Assembly (NCBI RefSeq): GCF_036588685.1
Contig: NC_086379.1
Span: 15,919,862 to 15,983,861 of the forward strand
Origin: Mytilus trossulus
Taxonomy: Eukaryota > Mollusca > Bivalvia > Mytilida > Mytilidae
Reading direction: 5' to 3'
DNA length: 64,000 bases
Of the stretch, positions 12,323 through 22,542 are shown piece by piece. The first letter of the stretch is position 1. Every line of letters begins with the position of its first letter. Position numbers and translations under genes: made by a program. The notes below the pieces were generated by a model. The model was not told the origin of the DNA, made no database searches, and saw only the letters and a list, made by a program, of their open reading frames with translations.

Positions 12323-12666
12323 GAGAGCCGTGGTGTAGTGGTTAGTGCATCGGACTACTAACACAAAGGTTCCTGGTTCGATTCCCGTTTGGGATGAAAA
12401 TTTCAGGAACTCAATTTTCGGCTCTCCCTTGACACCATTTGCGAGTATGGTCTTGAGGAAACGATGATAGTCCGTTGGACGGGGACGATAAATGGCTGAC
12501 CCGTGTTAAGAGAGAGCCATATCTCTTGCACGTTAAAGACACCCTTGTAGATTTCGAAAAAGAGTAGGCTAATGCCGCTACAAGGCAGCACTCGCACCCG
12601 CAAAGTGGAAAGGGATTAATATAAGTTGCAAAACTTGTTTCCCAATCCACTATAAATAAATATTTT
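12323..12666 (+). mobile_element. tRNA-derived SINE, left arm
   Basis: The head is tRNA-like: an A-box-like TGGTGTAGTGGTTAGTGC near 12332 and a B-box GGTTCGATTCC near 12375. These would form an internal RNA polymerase III promoter. The body contains GGGACGATAAATGGCTGACC followed by a CACGTTAAAGA block, resembling the conserved central region shared by several invertebrate SINE families. It ends in an A/T-rich tail near TAAATAAATATTTTT. It does not fold as a working tRNA gene. Confidence 0.75.
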
Positions 12667-13407
12667 TAAACTAACAATTCTCCGTAATATGTATTAACTG
12701 TTTGCCGTTGAAAGTTAATAATCTAATCTATCATAAAGACATGTATATATAATATCGCCAAAGTTTACAGTTTAGCTTACTTTGGTCAGTTGCAAATTCT
12801 GGATTGATTGATTGATTGATTAATATCCAATATTTGTGTAAAACTTTTGAATTTCACAAATAAATAGATTTATCGAAAATGCATCTTTACAATCTTTACA
12901 AACAACCTGTTCGAAAATGGATTTTCTAAAATGTAAGCTTTAAAAACAAAACAATTATCGAAAAATTAAATTGTGATTTAGGGTCATTTTAAAATAAATC
13001 TCATGTACTAGTATACAAATCCGGCATGTCGATGGAGCACATAACATAGTGATGCCACATTAAACATGTTTCAGCCTGATATATATGTTATTGGTTTACT
13101 GGATGTCAAATCATCCTCTACGACACGACAGTCGATGTACATTTTTAATGTTTATAGTTTAAATTTAATTCGCTTCGAACAACAGATCCTAGATTATATT
13201 TTTTTTTTAAATTACTGCTACACACACATAACGGTTTTTGGTCAAACTATTTAGAGAAATTATTCGCTTGACCATGTTTGAATCGTGTGAATGATTACAC
13301 CATGGAGTACTTATTTGGTTTCATTTGTCCATATTTTGAATTTGCATCTGATATAATAGTCGTTTTTGTCATTTTTGTTTGTCTCTGTTATTGCTTTACG
13401 GTATTAA

Positions 13408-13999
13408 GGTGGTATGGGTGTCTTTCGCCATCTTGGATTGTAAAAAACAGAGAAACTAAGGTCCATATTTTCTATCAAGTTAGCAAAATTTGTTGCAGGA
13501 ATGCAGATATTTAATGTAAATTTTCATTTAAAAGAACCAATTTATAAGAATATAACTTAGAAATATTAATAGTTTTACAAGTGTTGATTATTTTTGGTTG
13601 TTTTTGAACATTTTCAAATTGGCAATTTAAGGGGAGGTAAATCTACAACAGTGCATTTTCTGAAGGACTCTACATGAAAATTTCCTATTTTGTATTTTAT
13701 CTGGAAAAAACGTACGGTGACCCTATCTTTTCTTTTGATATTCTAAAAGCAATGTCTGAAAGCAATCTTTTCCTAATTTATTTTACAATTCTATCATTTT
13801 GTTTAGTTTCTATTCACAAAATTGTGTTTTTTTCTGTATAATCCATACAAAATTTGTCATTTTGTCACAACCTGTAGCTTGAGAAAATGCACGGTGACCT
13901 ATCATTTTTATAATATTTTTGAACATGTATCAATAGATACTACATTTTGACAAAGTATGAACAAATTCTATCATTTTTATTTTAGACTCCCATACCACC
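13408..13999. mobile_element. 592-base non-autonomous element with TTAA flanks, left arm
   Basis: Inverted ends GGTGGTATGGGTGTCT (from 13408) and its complement (to 13999, one mismatch) are bounded on both sides by TTAA (13404-13407 and 14000-14003). A TTAA target duplication is typical of piggyBac-type insertion. There is no transposase inside. The ends do not begin with the CCC usual for piggyBac, so the superfamily is uncertain. Confidence 0.7.
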
Positions 14000-14003
14000 T
14001 TAA

Positions 14004-15068
14004 ATTTAAAAACAATACAGGAATAATTACAGAATAAGGTTTAAAAGAAACCGAAAAAGAAGTTAATATAAGTTATAAATAACAGATCATACCTTGTATG
14101 TTATTTGAACTATTCTCTCCTGAAATAGAAATAGATTGTGCCTTACCTTTTATCGTGCTCCTTTTATATGTTATTAACAGGGCGATGTTGGACAGTTTTC
14201 TAGTTGTTAATTACATTAATATAAAATTAGAGTAATGTTTTTATCATTAGGTAAAACCTGTCCTGTAAAAATGTACCGCGTTTTCCTAGAATTCAAAACG
14301 ATGTCCTCGAACAGGAAATTCCTAGAAGTTTAAAATTTTAAACCTTTTCTTGATGATTGATGTGAATTAATATTCTTATTCATGTTAGTACGTAAACATT
14401 TTATATAATATATGGAGAAAAACAACAAAAAAGACCAGAACAACATGATCCGGACCAGTAATTGACATGATTTAAGCATTATGTCATCGCATAAAAGTAA
14501 AAATTAATGGACATTAACTTTATCGTCATTTTGATTGGTAGTTATAACTATATTTACTCATGACCAGGATTTGCGAAGTAATATACTACATGTATATAAA
14601 TTCCTTGTCGGTGATGTTCTTTAGTGAATGTAAGATACACTTTAGAAAAATTCCAACGTTTAAGCTAAAACATAATCTTGGTAAACAGTTTGCTGTTACT
14701 ATCACAGATCAACTTTAATCACAAGAAAAATAAAAATAGAAAATTTGACCAAATGGTCATAGATTTTCGGTCTCTAAAATTTTACTTTCATTTGTTTGGA
14801 AAATTGTTTAAATGCTTCGGTAAATTTGTTACACAAGCATCTACACAAAATATAAATCCTGCACTAGTAGCACGATTTCAGTCTGAAACGGTCATTTTGG
14901 TCTGATCACATCTTGATTGACTGAATTTACTGCTAGAAAAATTCGTCAAGATATTTAAGATCGTTTAGTCGCCGTTCAGATCGATAGCCTCATCAGGTAA
15001 ATCAGTTCGTTAAGACATGTCACGACGTAAAAAACTGAATCGTCTAGCGGGTTGTTTGGACCCGTTAA
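14004..15068. other. Gene-free stretch, left arm
   Basis: AT-rich sequence without recognisable genes or repeats. Mirror: about 27855-28922. Confidence 0.45.
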
Positions 15069-15120
15069 GACCGTGCTGAGACTACTATAACACATGTGTT
15101 ATAGTAGTCTCAGGACCGTG
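15069..15120. mobile_element. 38-bp perfect palindrome with 7-bp direct flanks, left arm
   Basis: Bases 15076-15113 form a perfect palindrome whose half is CTGAGACTACTATAACACA. It is bounded by GACCGTG on both sides (15069-15075 and 15114-15120). The direct repeat looks like a target-site duplication, so the palindrome is a candidate ultra-short inserted element. Confidence 0.75.
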
Positions 15121-17055
15121 TCAGACCAAAACAGACCATGGATACAAAATAACGTTCAAAATGTTCAGACCCTGTTTAGATCCGTTCAGTATACCGGTTT
15201 GATAACACGAGTTGCGCCCCTTCTACTCGATAATGCATTTTAGATTAATATGTATATATGTTTTTTAATATTAGGATTTGTTTGAAGAATATTTTGATTA
15301 ATTAAAAAAAAAAAAAATCTTCTGTTGATTCTTTATTTCTTTTCTTGTTTTGTCGAGGAACTAATAAATTATTCGTCTATATATGTTGTTTATTTTTTTA
15401 ATAAATGTTAGTTTATATAAATATATATTGGTAATTAAATGCAAGGACGTATGTTAATTGTATACACACCAGAATGTATGCCATAAACCTTAAAATGTTG
15501 TGAAGACCGGTGAAAATATTATTCGTATTTGAAGATTAGTAACGGAAAATCCTTAACGTAACCTAAAAAAGTTAAGGATGCATGTTTAATTTTTTTAGTG
15601 CGATTTACTCTATTTAAGTTGGAAAAAAATATTCCCGACATCCGGAAATTCGAAAAAAGACTTCTCGGATCCCGAAACCTGATCATCATACTGCATTCAT
15701 TCAGTCTCTGTCGGGACGGTGTTAAAGTATCACCGTATAGAAATTTTCATTCAAACAATGTATCCTATAATATTTATTTTGTAATCCATATGATAGGTAT
15801 ATTGTACTTAGTATAAAATGACTGAATGAATAAATTGTACTTAGTATATATATACATATGGCATTAATTCAAACAAAATCTGTTTTAGTTAAAATGGTCG
15901 GGTTCGATGGCACGTGCTAGTAATCAACCGGGTCAACAGGTAACAAAATCAATGATCCGTAACGTAAGAAAGTACATGCCTATTATGTATATTACAATTA
16001 CTCCCATCATCATTCTTAATAGAAAGGTGCCGTAGGGCTAAATGTTAATAAAGAATAAATGAATTTGTGTATACACGTATTAGTGATGTCTGGTCGTCAG
16101 TTTTTAATATACATGCTTGTGTTTTCAAGTTTTTAAATTGAACAAAAAACATGAACTGTTCGGAAGCCGTTTGCCAGTGTATGTAAAGTGCGGATCCTAA
16201 AATATCATTTGTACTGTATATGCCATAAATGTCTAATGTAGAATGATAAATAAACAGACGAACTTTTTTTAATTTTTGAAGAAAATGAAGAAAATTAGTT
16301 AAAATGTATATGTTCAGAAATACATACATTTGTAATACTAATAAAACAAAGTTAGAGATGCGAGCGGGGTTTTATCGCGCCTAAAGCCATCCAGCTGTGA
16401 AATATATACCAAAATAGGTGAATATTCATGACATTTCACGAACAGATCGTGCAGGTGCTTTATAACTAACAGGTGAGATGTTGTTGCAGTAAAAAATATT
16501 CATTTTAATACAATTATTAAAGTTGTATAACGTAGAATATTATTTGTCTTTCAGTTTCTTCATATTTAACTAAATTCCACTATGATGATTTCGTAATGCT
16601 AGTCATGTTTACTGTCGAATAATGATACAATTCTTTCATTTTCACTGTGGAGCGAATCATTAGTATTGTATATGCGGTGCATTTTCACTGTATAATTATT
16701 TTTTTTTTCTATTACAGCTTATTTCTTTAAGCATGTAGAGCAAGACTTTAGTTGATTTGCTTGCTTTTTTTTAGTGGATAATCATTATGATAACACCCAA
16801 TTTAATTCAAATATTAAAAATACAGATTAAACTGCCTATTCATATTGTTTAAAAATGTCAATCTTATTTACAAAGTTTATATAAACAATAATACAAACAA
16901 AGCAAGCAAGCCAACCAAAGTTTTGCTTTACATGCATTAGGAAATTAGCTGTAAAGCCTCAATTTAGCCGACTTGCTCAAACAATAGATAAAGTAAGAGA
17001 AAGATTTGATAAAATTTAACTTACGGAGGAAAGGTTGGTTTTAAAACACTCTCAT
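15121..17055. other. Gene-free stretch, left arm
   Basis: No recognised element; short open frames of 70-95 codons only, without motifs. Mirror: about 25868-27802. Confidence 0.45.
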
Positions 17056-17147
17056 AAAAGAAAGAAAGAAGAAAAGGGAGAGAAAAAAAAAAGAAAAAAA
17101 AAAGAAGAATAGAGAAAAGAAGAAAGAAAAAGAGAGAGAATATTCTA
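17056..17147 (+). repeat. Purine-only tract, left arm
   Basis: About 90 bases almost entirely A and G on this strand (AAAGAAAGAAGAAAAGGGAG and similar), followed shortly by a TTA microsatellite near 17175. Mirror copy at about 25775-25867. Such mirror-rich purine tracts can form triplex DNA. Confidence 0.7.
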
Positions 17148-17324
17148 TAAGCTGTATTGCTTTCGAATAAAGATTATTATTATTATTATAAATTCAATAG
17201 AAATAACATTTATTTCAAATGTATTCCATTTAGTTTCTTATAAAGCGTATAGGGATCTTTATCCTTATTTTTTTATCCATTTCCATGACACTTCACCACT
17301 AATTACGTACATCTTGATATAGAT

Positions 17325-17493
17325 TGAACCTTTGTTTTCCCGTTTAAATGGTTTTACACTGGAGCCGTTTATAACTTGCTGTTCGGTGTGAGCCAAGACT
17401 CCATGTTGAAGACCATTTTTTGACGTATAATGGTCTACTTTTATAAATTGTGACTCGGATGGAGAGTTGTCTCATTGTCACATACGACATCTA
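17325..17493 (-). repeat. Short interspersed repeat (GATGTGGTATGAGTGCCAAT family), left arm
   Basis: Contains AATGGTTTTACACTGGAGCC, CTGTTCGGTGTGAGCCAAGA and GGAGAGTTGTCTCATTGTCA. Mirror copy at about 25430-25597. Confidence 0.7.
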
Positions 17494-18116
17494 TATATGG
17501 CTCAAAAACGAAACGAGACGGGATAAAAAGGGATAAAAAAATCTACGCTACTTTTTTAATATATTTATTATGGGCTTAATATGAGTCAAAATAGAGTAAA
17601 ATAGTGGGTCGCATTTGGGTATAAGCGTCACGCCGGACTGCCGATTTTTTGCAAGCGTGACAGGTGAAAGTCAAATGAATGTGTAGTGAAAAACGGGAAA
17701 TGAAGTCTAGCGGTTCTCGGATAATTACAAAATATTAGAACTGCATAGTATAAGCGGGATACGGGAATATATATACTATAAGTTGTAGTGTGATTGATTG
17801 TTGGTTGTTTAAAGTCCAGTGGCAAATATTTCATGCATTTTCAGGACCAGCTGTAAGTTAAAGACATATATGGAACTCACCGGTGTATTTTTCAAGTGTT
17901 AAAATAGATAAAAGAATAATTAATTTCTAAAATATCGAAACATAAAGGAGGCAAGGCGCATGGCTTACCCGCACTTATCAGTTCTTTTCTCTGTTTTGTC
18001 TTTAAAAAATAATGCTAATTTTTGTTATATGTTTATATAATTTACGATAACTGCGGTGTATACGTGCTGTCAGACGAAAGATAAATGTGTGCCCTTTGAT
18101 ATTCGTCACCAATTTG

Positions 18117-18326
18117 TCAATTTTTACATAGATGACAAACACGGTTTTCTCTCAGTACATTTTGCCATCTTCTTGTTTCAATAGGCCTAGGCAATTTGTT
18201 ATTGGTCGTTCGAAATCGGCAAAGAACAACGGCGTCTTTAAAGTTCAAAATGTTAAAATATTCCTCAAGTTCCCAGTTTTTCTTAAAAATTTTGTAGTTA
18301 ATATCTTTTGGCGAATTTGAATTCAT
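18117..18326 (-). pseudogene. LINE C-terminal fragment (RFRTTNNKLP segment), left arm
   Basis: A 69-residue minus-strand frame reads LCRFRTTNNKLP, then ENRVCHLC, up to a TGA at 18117. Past the stop the frame reads QIGDEY, which continues the motif order expected of a LINE C-terminal zinc-knuckle region. It is a decayed fragment of the same kind as, but opposite in direction to, the one at 20801. Confidence 0.55.
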
Positions 18327-19689
18327 GAATTTGAATTCTGAAGAAACTGGTCTAACAGTCTTTGCTTTATTACAGTTTTTAACAAATCTTTATCTATAAA
18401 ATTTTGTAGAGAATGAAGGATGCAAGTCCAAGCTTTGAATTAAAATGGTCATTAAAAAGACACACAAATAAAAGAACAAGTGTAAGTGTTGGAATGACAT
18501 ATACAATATATCACAATGTGCATTGTCGAAGAAGTTAAATTTGATTTTACTTTGGTAACTGGACAAAATTGAAGAGAGGCAGCCCAATCTTTTCTCCTTT
18601 TTATTACGAGTACAAATAAACTGTTCTTAGTTATTTCGTAAAGCATTTCCTTAAAATAATAAAATCGCGCGTGATCTAACAAATACTCACATTGCAGTGT
18701 ACTATACTGCTTTCGATACAAATTATATCAAATTATAGAGCAGTATAACGGCTCCAACTCAAAATTTGAACCCGGCTTCTATGTTGGGGGTTGGGTCTAC
18801 CATTTAGTTTGAAAGCTCCAATCATACAAGCTGTTTCACTCTTTTTATTGTGATGATTGGGAATTTGCATTAAGCCGTTGGTCACGTGCCGAGTGGCACA
18901 CGCTGATTTAAAAGTCATTTAATTTCACAATTACTATAGCTATTGATACCATATATTTGAATTTTATACTAATATTCTCTTATATCCATTTTCCCTGGGG
19001 CCTTACAACGTCGTTTTAGTGAGAGCCATTAGTGCTCAAACTTTCTTCTTAGTGTACTAAAGAAATGCTTTAAAGATTAAAGCCTGTATTATACACTAAC
19101 AACTACCAAAGGCTGATAATTATGGCATCGAATCATTTGTCACTCATACACAAAATATTCACACTGTCGTTTGCTAATTATGGACTATGGTATATACAAG
19201 CGACGTTATCGTAAAGATATATATAAGAAGATGTGCATTGCATATGTGGCATGCGTGCCAATGAGTCAAAAATATTATTTAGTTGTACAATAATTGGCTG
19301 TTTGGCAACAAAATTGTTCCATGTTTTTAAAATCAAAGGTTTTGGCATCTTCGCTAGCCAAAGGTTACGATCCACTCTGGAGAGCGGGCGTTGATCGTGA
19401 CCCTTAGCTAACAAAGATGAGGTTTTGGATGTCTTCGATTTCACCGTACCTGGTGTAAAATTGTCCTTGACTATACCGAACGTTGACTTATTATACGAGC
19501 TAACCACTATCACACGTACAGTTCTTACAAGCAAAGCCCGTGTTATTACTTATAATGCCATACAGCTAGTTTTGTTTTATCTACAATTATGTATCTTGTT
19601 TTCGTTATTTTTTTTTTTATCTATTTAGTTATTGCTTGACCCACTCAGAGTTCTATGTCGCGAAAAAGCTTTCCCTGAACTAGTCTATT
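18327..19689. other. Gene-free stretch, left arm
   Basis: A fragment of the GATGTGGTATGAG repeat family lies near 19215-19275. A weak B-box-like GGGTTCAAATTTTG occurs on the minus strand near 18763. Nothing coding is supported. Mirror: about 23233-24595. Confidence 0.4.
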
Positions 19690-19815
19690 GGGAAAACTTT
19701 TAGGTATGTTGGTACTAAATGCTCTTCAACTTCGTACTTTATTTGGCTTCTTTTGATTTTTTTATACGGGCGCCGTGACTAATGAGTCTTTTTTTTTTAG
19801 ACGAAACGCACGTCT
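19690..19815 (+). repeat. Short interspersed repeat, GACGAAACG family, diverged
   Basis: Contains AATGCTCTTCAACTTCGTAC, CGCCGTGACTAATGAGTC and AGACGAAACGCACGTCTTCC in the family order. Mirror copy at about 23107-23232. Confidence 0.6.
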
Positions 19816-20082
19816 TCCGCGCGAAAATATATGATGAGTTTATATACCTTTGTGTCAATAGAGAGAAAATTCTTTGATTAAAACACACTCGGGAATAGCA
19901 AGACAGTTTTCCAAAAGAGTAGTGGGAACTTTACTGATTTTTTTTTATCATATACTAGTATATTTCTGATAGTTTTCCCGACCTCTCCACCTATTTTCAA
20001 ACTTGAAATGAGACCTCTTTCAGCGGCATGAGTCTGGAACATGTACACATGGCAGTTGCAAGTAATAGCTATATAAATATAA

Positions 20083-20222
20083 AAGAGAAGATGTGGTATG
20101 ATTGCGAATGAGACAACTGTCCACAAGAAACCAAAATTACACAGACATTAACAACTATATGTCACCGTACGGCCATCAACAATGAGCAAAGCCCATACCG
20201 CATAGTCAGCTATAAAATGCAT
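20083..20222 (+). repeat. Short interspersed repeat (GATGTGGTATGAGTGCCAAT family), left arm
   Basis: AGATGTGGTATGATTGCGAA, then AATGAGCAAAGCCCATACCG. Mirror copy at 22700-22839. Confidence 0.7.
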
Positions 20223-20379
20223 TTCAAAGATACTATAATAAGAATAAAAGGTTATAGAGTATAACGTACTTACAAAATATGTCATCTTGTAGAATGTGAT
20301 TTCACAAATATATTATTTTCAAATTCGCAGTCCAAGTCAACGTAAAATCGGTTACACACATTTTTCATGCTATAAATCC

Positions 20380-20418
20380 ATTTCAACAGAGACATATAAT
20401 ATATGTCTCTGATTTCAA
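20380..20418. mobile_element. 25-bp palindrome with 7-bp direct flanks, left arm
   Basis: Bases 20387-20411 consist of CAGAGACATATA, one A, and the complement of the first 12. ATTTCAA flanks it on both sides (20380-20386, 20412-20418). The terminal CAGAGAC resembles the CTGAGAC ends of the palindrome at 15076. Confidence 0.65.
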
Positions 20419-20800
20419 CAATATCATTTCAAACACACACTAGCTTGCCTTTTCATTAATTTAAATAATACAAATTCAGCTAAATTTTGTTTATTCCCAT
20501 CAACAGAGAAATCTCACACTTATCCTAGACGTTAATAATACTCATGCACTTCAATTTTATTAAACAATTTATTGATACGGATGACAACGCTTTAAAAATA
20601 CGGTTACATCAGGGTGTAAAAATGTGAATTTGTTTTAATTTGAATTCAAAGATAGATACTGAAATGTACTATTTTTTGAAGACTCGCCTAAATGTAAGTT
20701 GCATAGATGTATTTGACCCCAACAATTTTATTTAGATCATGCTGTAAATTATATTTATAAAACTATTCATTTGTAAATACCGCATATATCTGCTCACTGT

Positions 20801-21016
20801 TTGAATATAGAAGCTTGTCGATTTTATAATATTGAGACATATCCGAGATTTTGTAATATCTGTGATAAACAAGTAATTGAAGATGGATATCATTTTATTT
20901 TAGTATGTGAAAAGTATAATGAACTTCGAAAGAAATTTATCAAACCATATTGTTGGAGGAAACCGTCGAATCATAAACTTTTAAGACGATCGATGCATTT
21001 GAATGGGGACATATAG
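20801..21016 (+). pseudogene. LINE reverse transcriptase C-terminal fragment, left arm
   Basis: A 71-residue frame contains C-x2-C (CNIC), then IEDGYHFILVCEKYNELRKK, giving a C-C-H-C zinc-knuckle-like layout. This is the usual tail of many mollusc LINE polyproteins. No catalytic domain is attached, so this is a truncated relic. Confidence 0.6.
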
Positions 21017-21103
21017 TTGGAACTCGCCCCTTTTTGTTGTGCTCGGTTGGGACCCCAATAGAGGCTCATAGTATTTTAAAGCATTTTTGAAGTGTTCAAA
21101 TAT

Positions 21104-21151
21104 AATAAACCAGAGACATATATAACTTGTTATTTATGTCTCTAAATGAAC
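21104..21151. mobile_element. 34-bp near-palindrome with 7-bp near-direct flanks, left arm
   Basis: Bases 21111-21144 begin CAGAGACATA and end TATGTCTCTA with a few mismatches inside. Flanks AATAAAC (21104-21110) and AATGAAC (21145-21151) agree at six of seven bases. It looks like an older relative of the element at 20387. The right-arm copy is at about 21771-21818. Confidence 0.5.
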
Positions 21152-21423
21152 GAATGATAATTTTTACGAATAGAAAGAAAAAGCAAGACTGTCCGAAAGG
21201 TGATTGTCTATTTGCTATTTAAAAGGAAAATGTATAACTATAGTGTGTTCATTGTATTATAAACTTAAACCATAATGCATAGAATTGTCTCTGCATGTTT
21301 ATAACAGTCACAAGTCACTTCTAGAATTAAAGGTCAGCGCAATTCGTGCAATTATATTTTGTCAAAAGTGATCGAGATGCCTTTATCAGGTAATTCAAAT
21401 AATCGCACCCATATATTTTTTTT

Positions 21424-21498
21424 CCAGAACACGTTAAAGTTAATATCAGAGCCATATAATACATGTTTTATATCTTTCTTCAAAGATATAAAACATGA
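21424..21498. other. Palindrome centre: 75-base spacer with a 16-bp hairpin
   Basis: Between the last paired base of the left arm (21423) and the first of the right arm (21499) lie 75 bases with no mirror copy. The 3' half is a perfect hairpin: 21462-21477 (CATGTTTTATATCTTT) pairs with 21482-21497 around the loop CTTC. The hairpin therefore abuts the right arm almost directly, while about 38 unpaired bases separate it from the left arm. Confidence 0.9.
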
Positions 21499-21905
21499 AA
21501 AAAAAATATATGGGTGCGATTATTTGAATTACCTGATAAAGGCATCTCGATCACTTTTGACAAAATATAATTGCACGAATTGCGCTGACCTTTAATTCTA
21601 GAAGTGACTTGTGACTGTTATAAACATGCAGAGACAATTCTATGCATTATGGTTTAAGTTTATAATACAATGAACACACTATAGTTATACATTTTCCTTT
21701 TAAATAGCAAATAGACAATCACCTTTCGGACAGACTTGCTTTTTCTTTCTATTCGTAAAAATTATCATTCGTTCATTTAGAGACATAAATAACAAGTTAT
21801 ATATGTCTCTGGTTTATTATATTTGAACACTTCAAAAATGCTTTAAAATACTATGAGCCTCTATTGGGGTCCCAACCGAGCACAACAAAAAGGGGCGAGT
21901 TCCAA

Positions 21906-22121
21906 CTATATGTCCCCATTCAAATGCATCGATCGTCTTAAAAGTTTATGATTCGACGGTTTCCTCCAACAATATGGTTTGATAAATTTCTTTCGAAGTT
22001 CATTATACTTTTCACATACTAAAATAAAATGATATCCATCTTCAATTACTTGTTTATCACAGATATTACAAAATCTCGGATATGTCTCAATATTATAAAA
22101 TCGACAAGCTTCTATATTCAA
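21906..22121 (-). pseudogene. LINE reverse transcriptase C-terminal fragment, right arm
   Basis: Mirror copy of 20801-21016 with an identical 71-residue translation. Confidence 0.6.
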
Positions 22122-22503
22122 ACAGTGAGCAGATATATGCGGTATTTACAAATGAATAGTTTTATAAATATAATTTACAGCATGATCTAAATAAAATTGT
22201 TGGGGTCAAATACATCTATGCAACATACATTTAGGCGAGTCTTCAAAAAATAGTACATTTCAGTATCTATCTTTGAATTCAAATTAAAACAAATTCACAT
22301 TTTTACACCCTGATGTAACCGTATTTTTAAAGCGTTGTCATCCGTATCAATAAATTGTTTAATAAAATTGAAGTGCATGAGTATTATTAACGTCTAGGAT
22401 AAGTGTGAGATTTCTCTGTTGATGGGAATAAACAAAATTTAGCTGAATTTGTATTATTTAAATTAATGAAAAGGCAAGCTAGTGTGTGTTTGAAATGATA
22501 TTG

Positions 22504-22542
22504 TTGAAATCAGAGACATATATTATATGTCTCTGTTGAAAT
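22504..22542. mobile_element. 25-bp palindrome with 7-bp direct flanks, right arm
   Basis: Mirror copy of 20380-20418. Confidence 0.65.

Larger units (their letters stand above)
1..21423 (+). repeat. Left arm of giant inverted repeat (palindrome)
   Basis: The reverse complement of this stretch reappears at 21499-43956. Paired positions sum to 43957 at the outer end, 43955 around the lyase gene and 42922 near the centre. The 1033-base step is the tandem duplication in the other arm; the 1-2 base steps are small indels. The arm is still paired at base 1, so its outer end lies outside the window. Long open frames on the two arms translate almost identically, with a few single-residue differences. 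The arm holds a lyase gene, an SLC16 first exon and many small mobile elements. It could be a true palindrome or a join of two haplotypes. Confidence 0.97.

Noticed and set aside
12332..12390. tRNA gene suggested by A- and B-box-like motifs
   Set aside because: No acceptor stem or cloverleaf closes around the boxes, and the sequence continues into a SINE body.
18733..18918. tRNA-like or SINE-like segment with a weak B box
   Set aside because: No matching A box at proper spacing and no second copy outside the palindrome.
19178..19534. 118-codon frame and its mirror at 23388-23744
   Set aside because: Its end runs through a fragment of a known short repeat, it lacks an ATG start, and it shows no domain.
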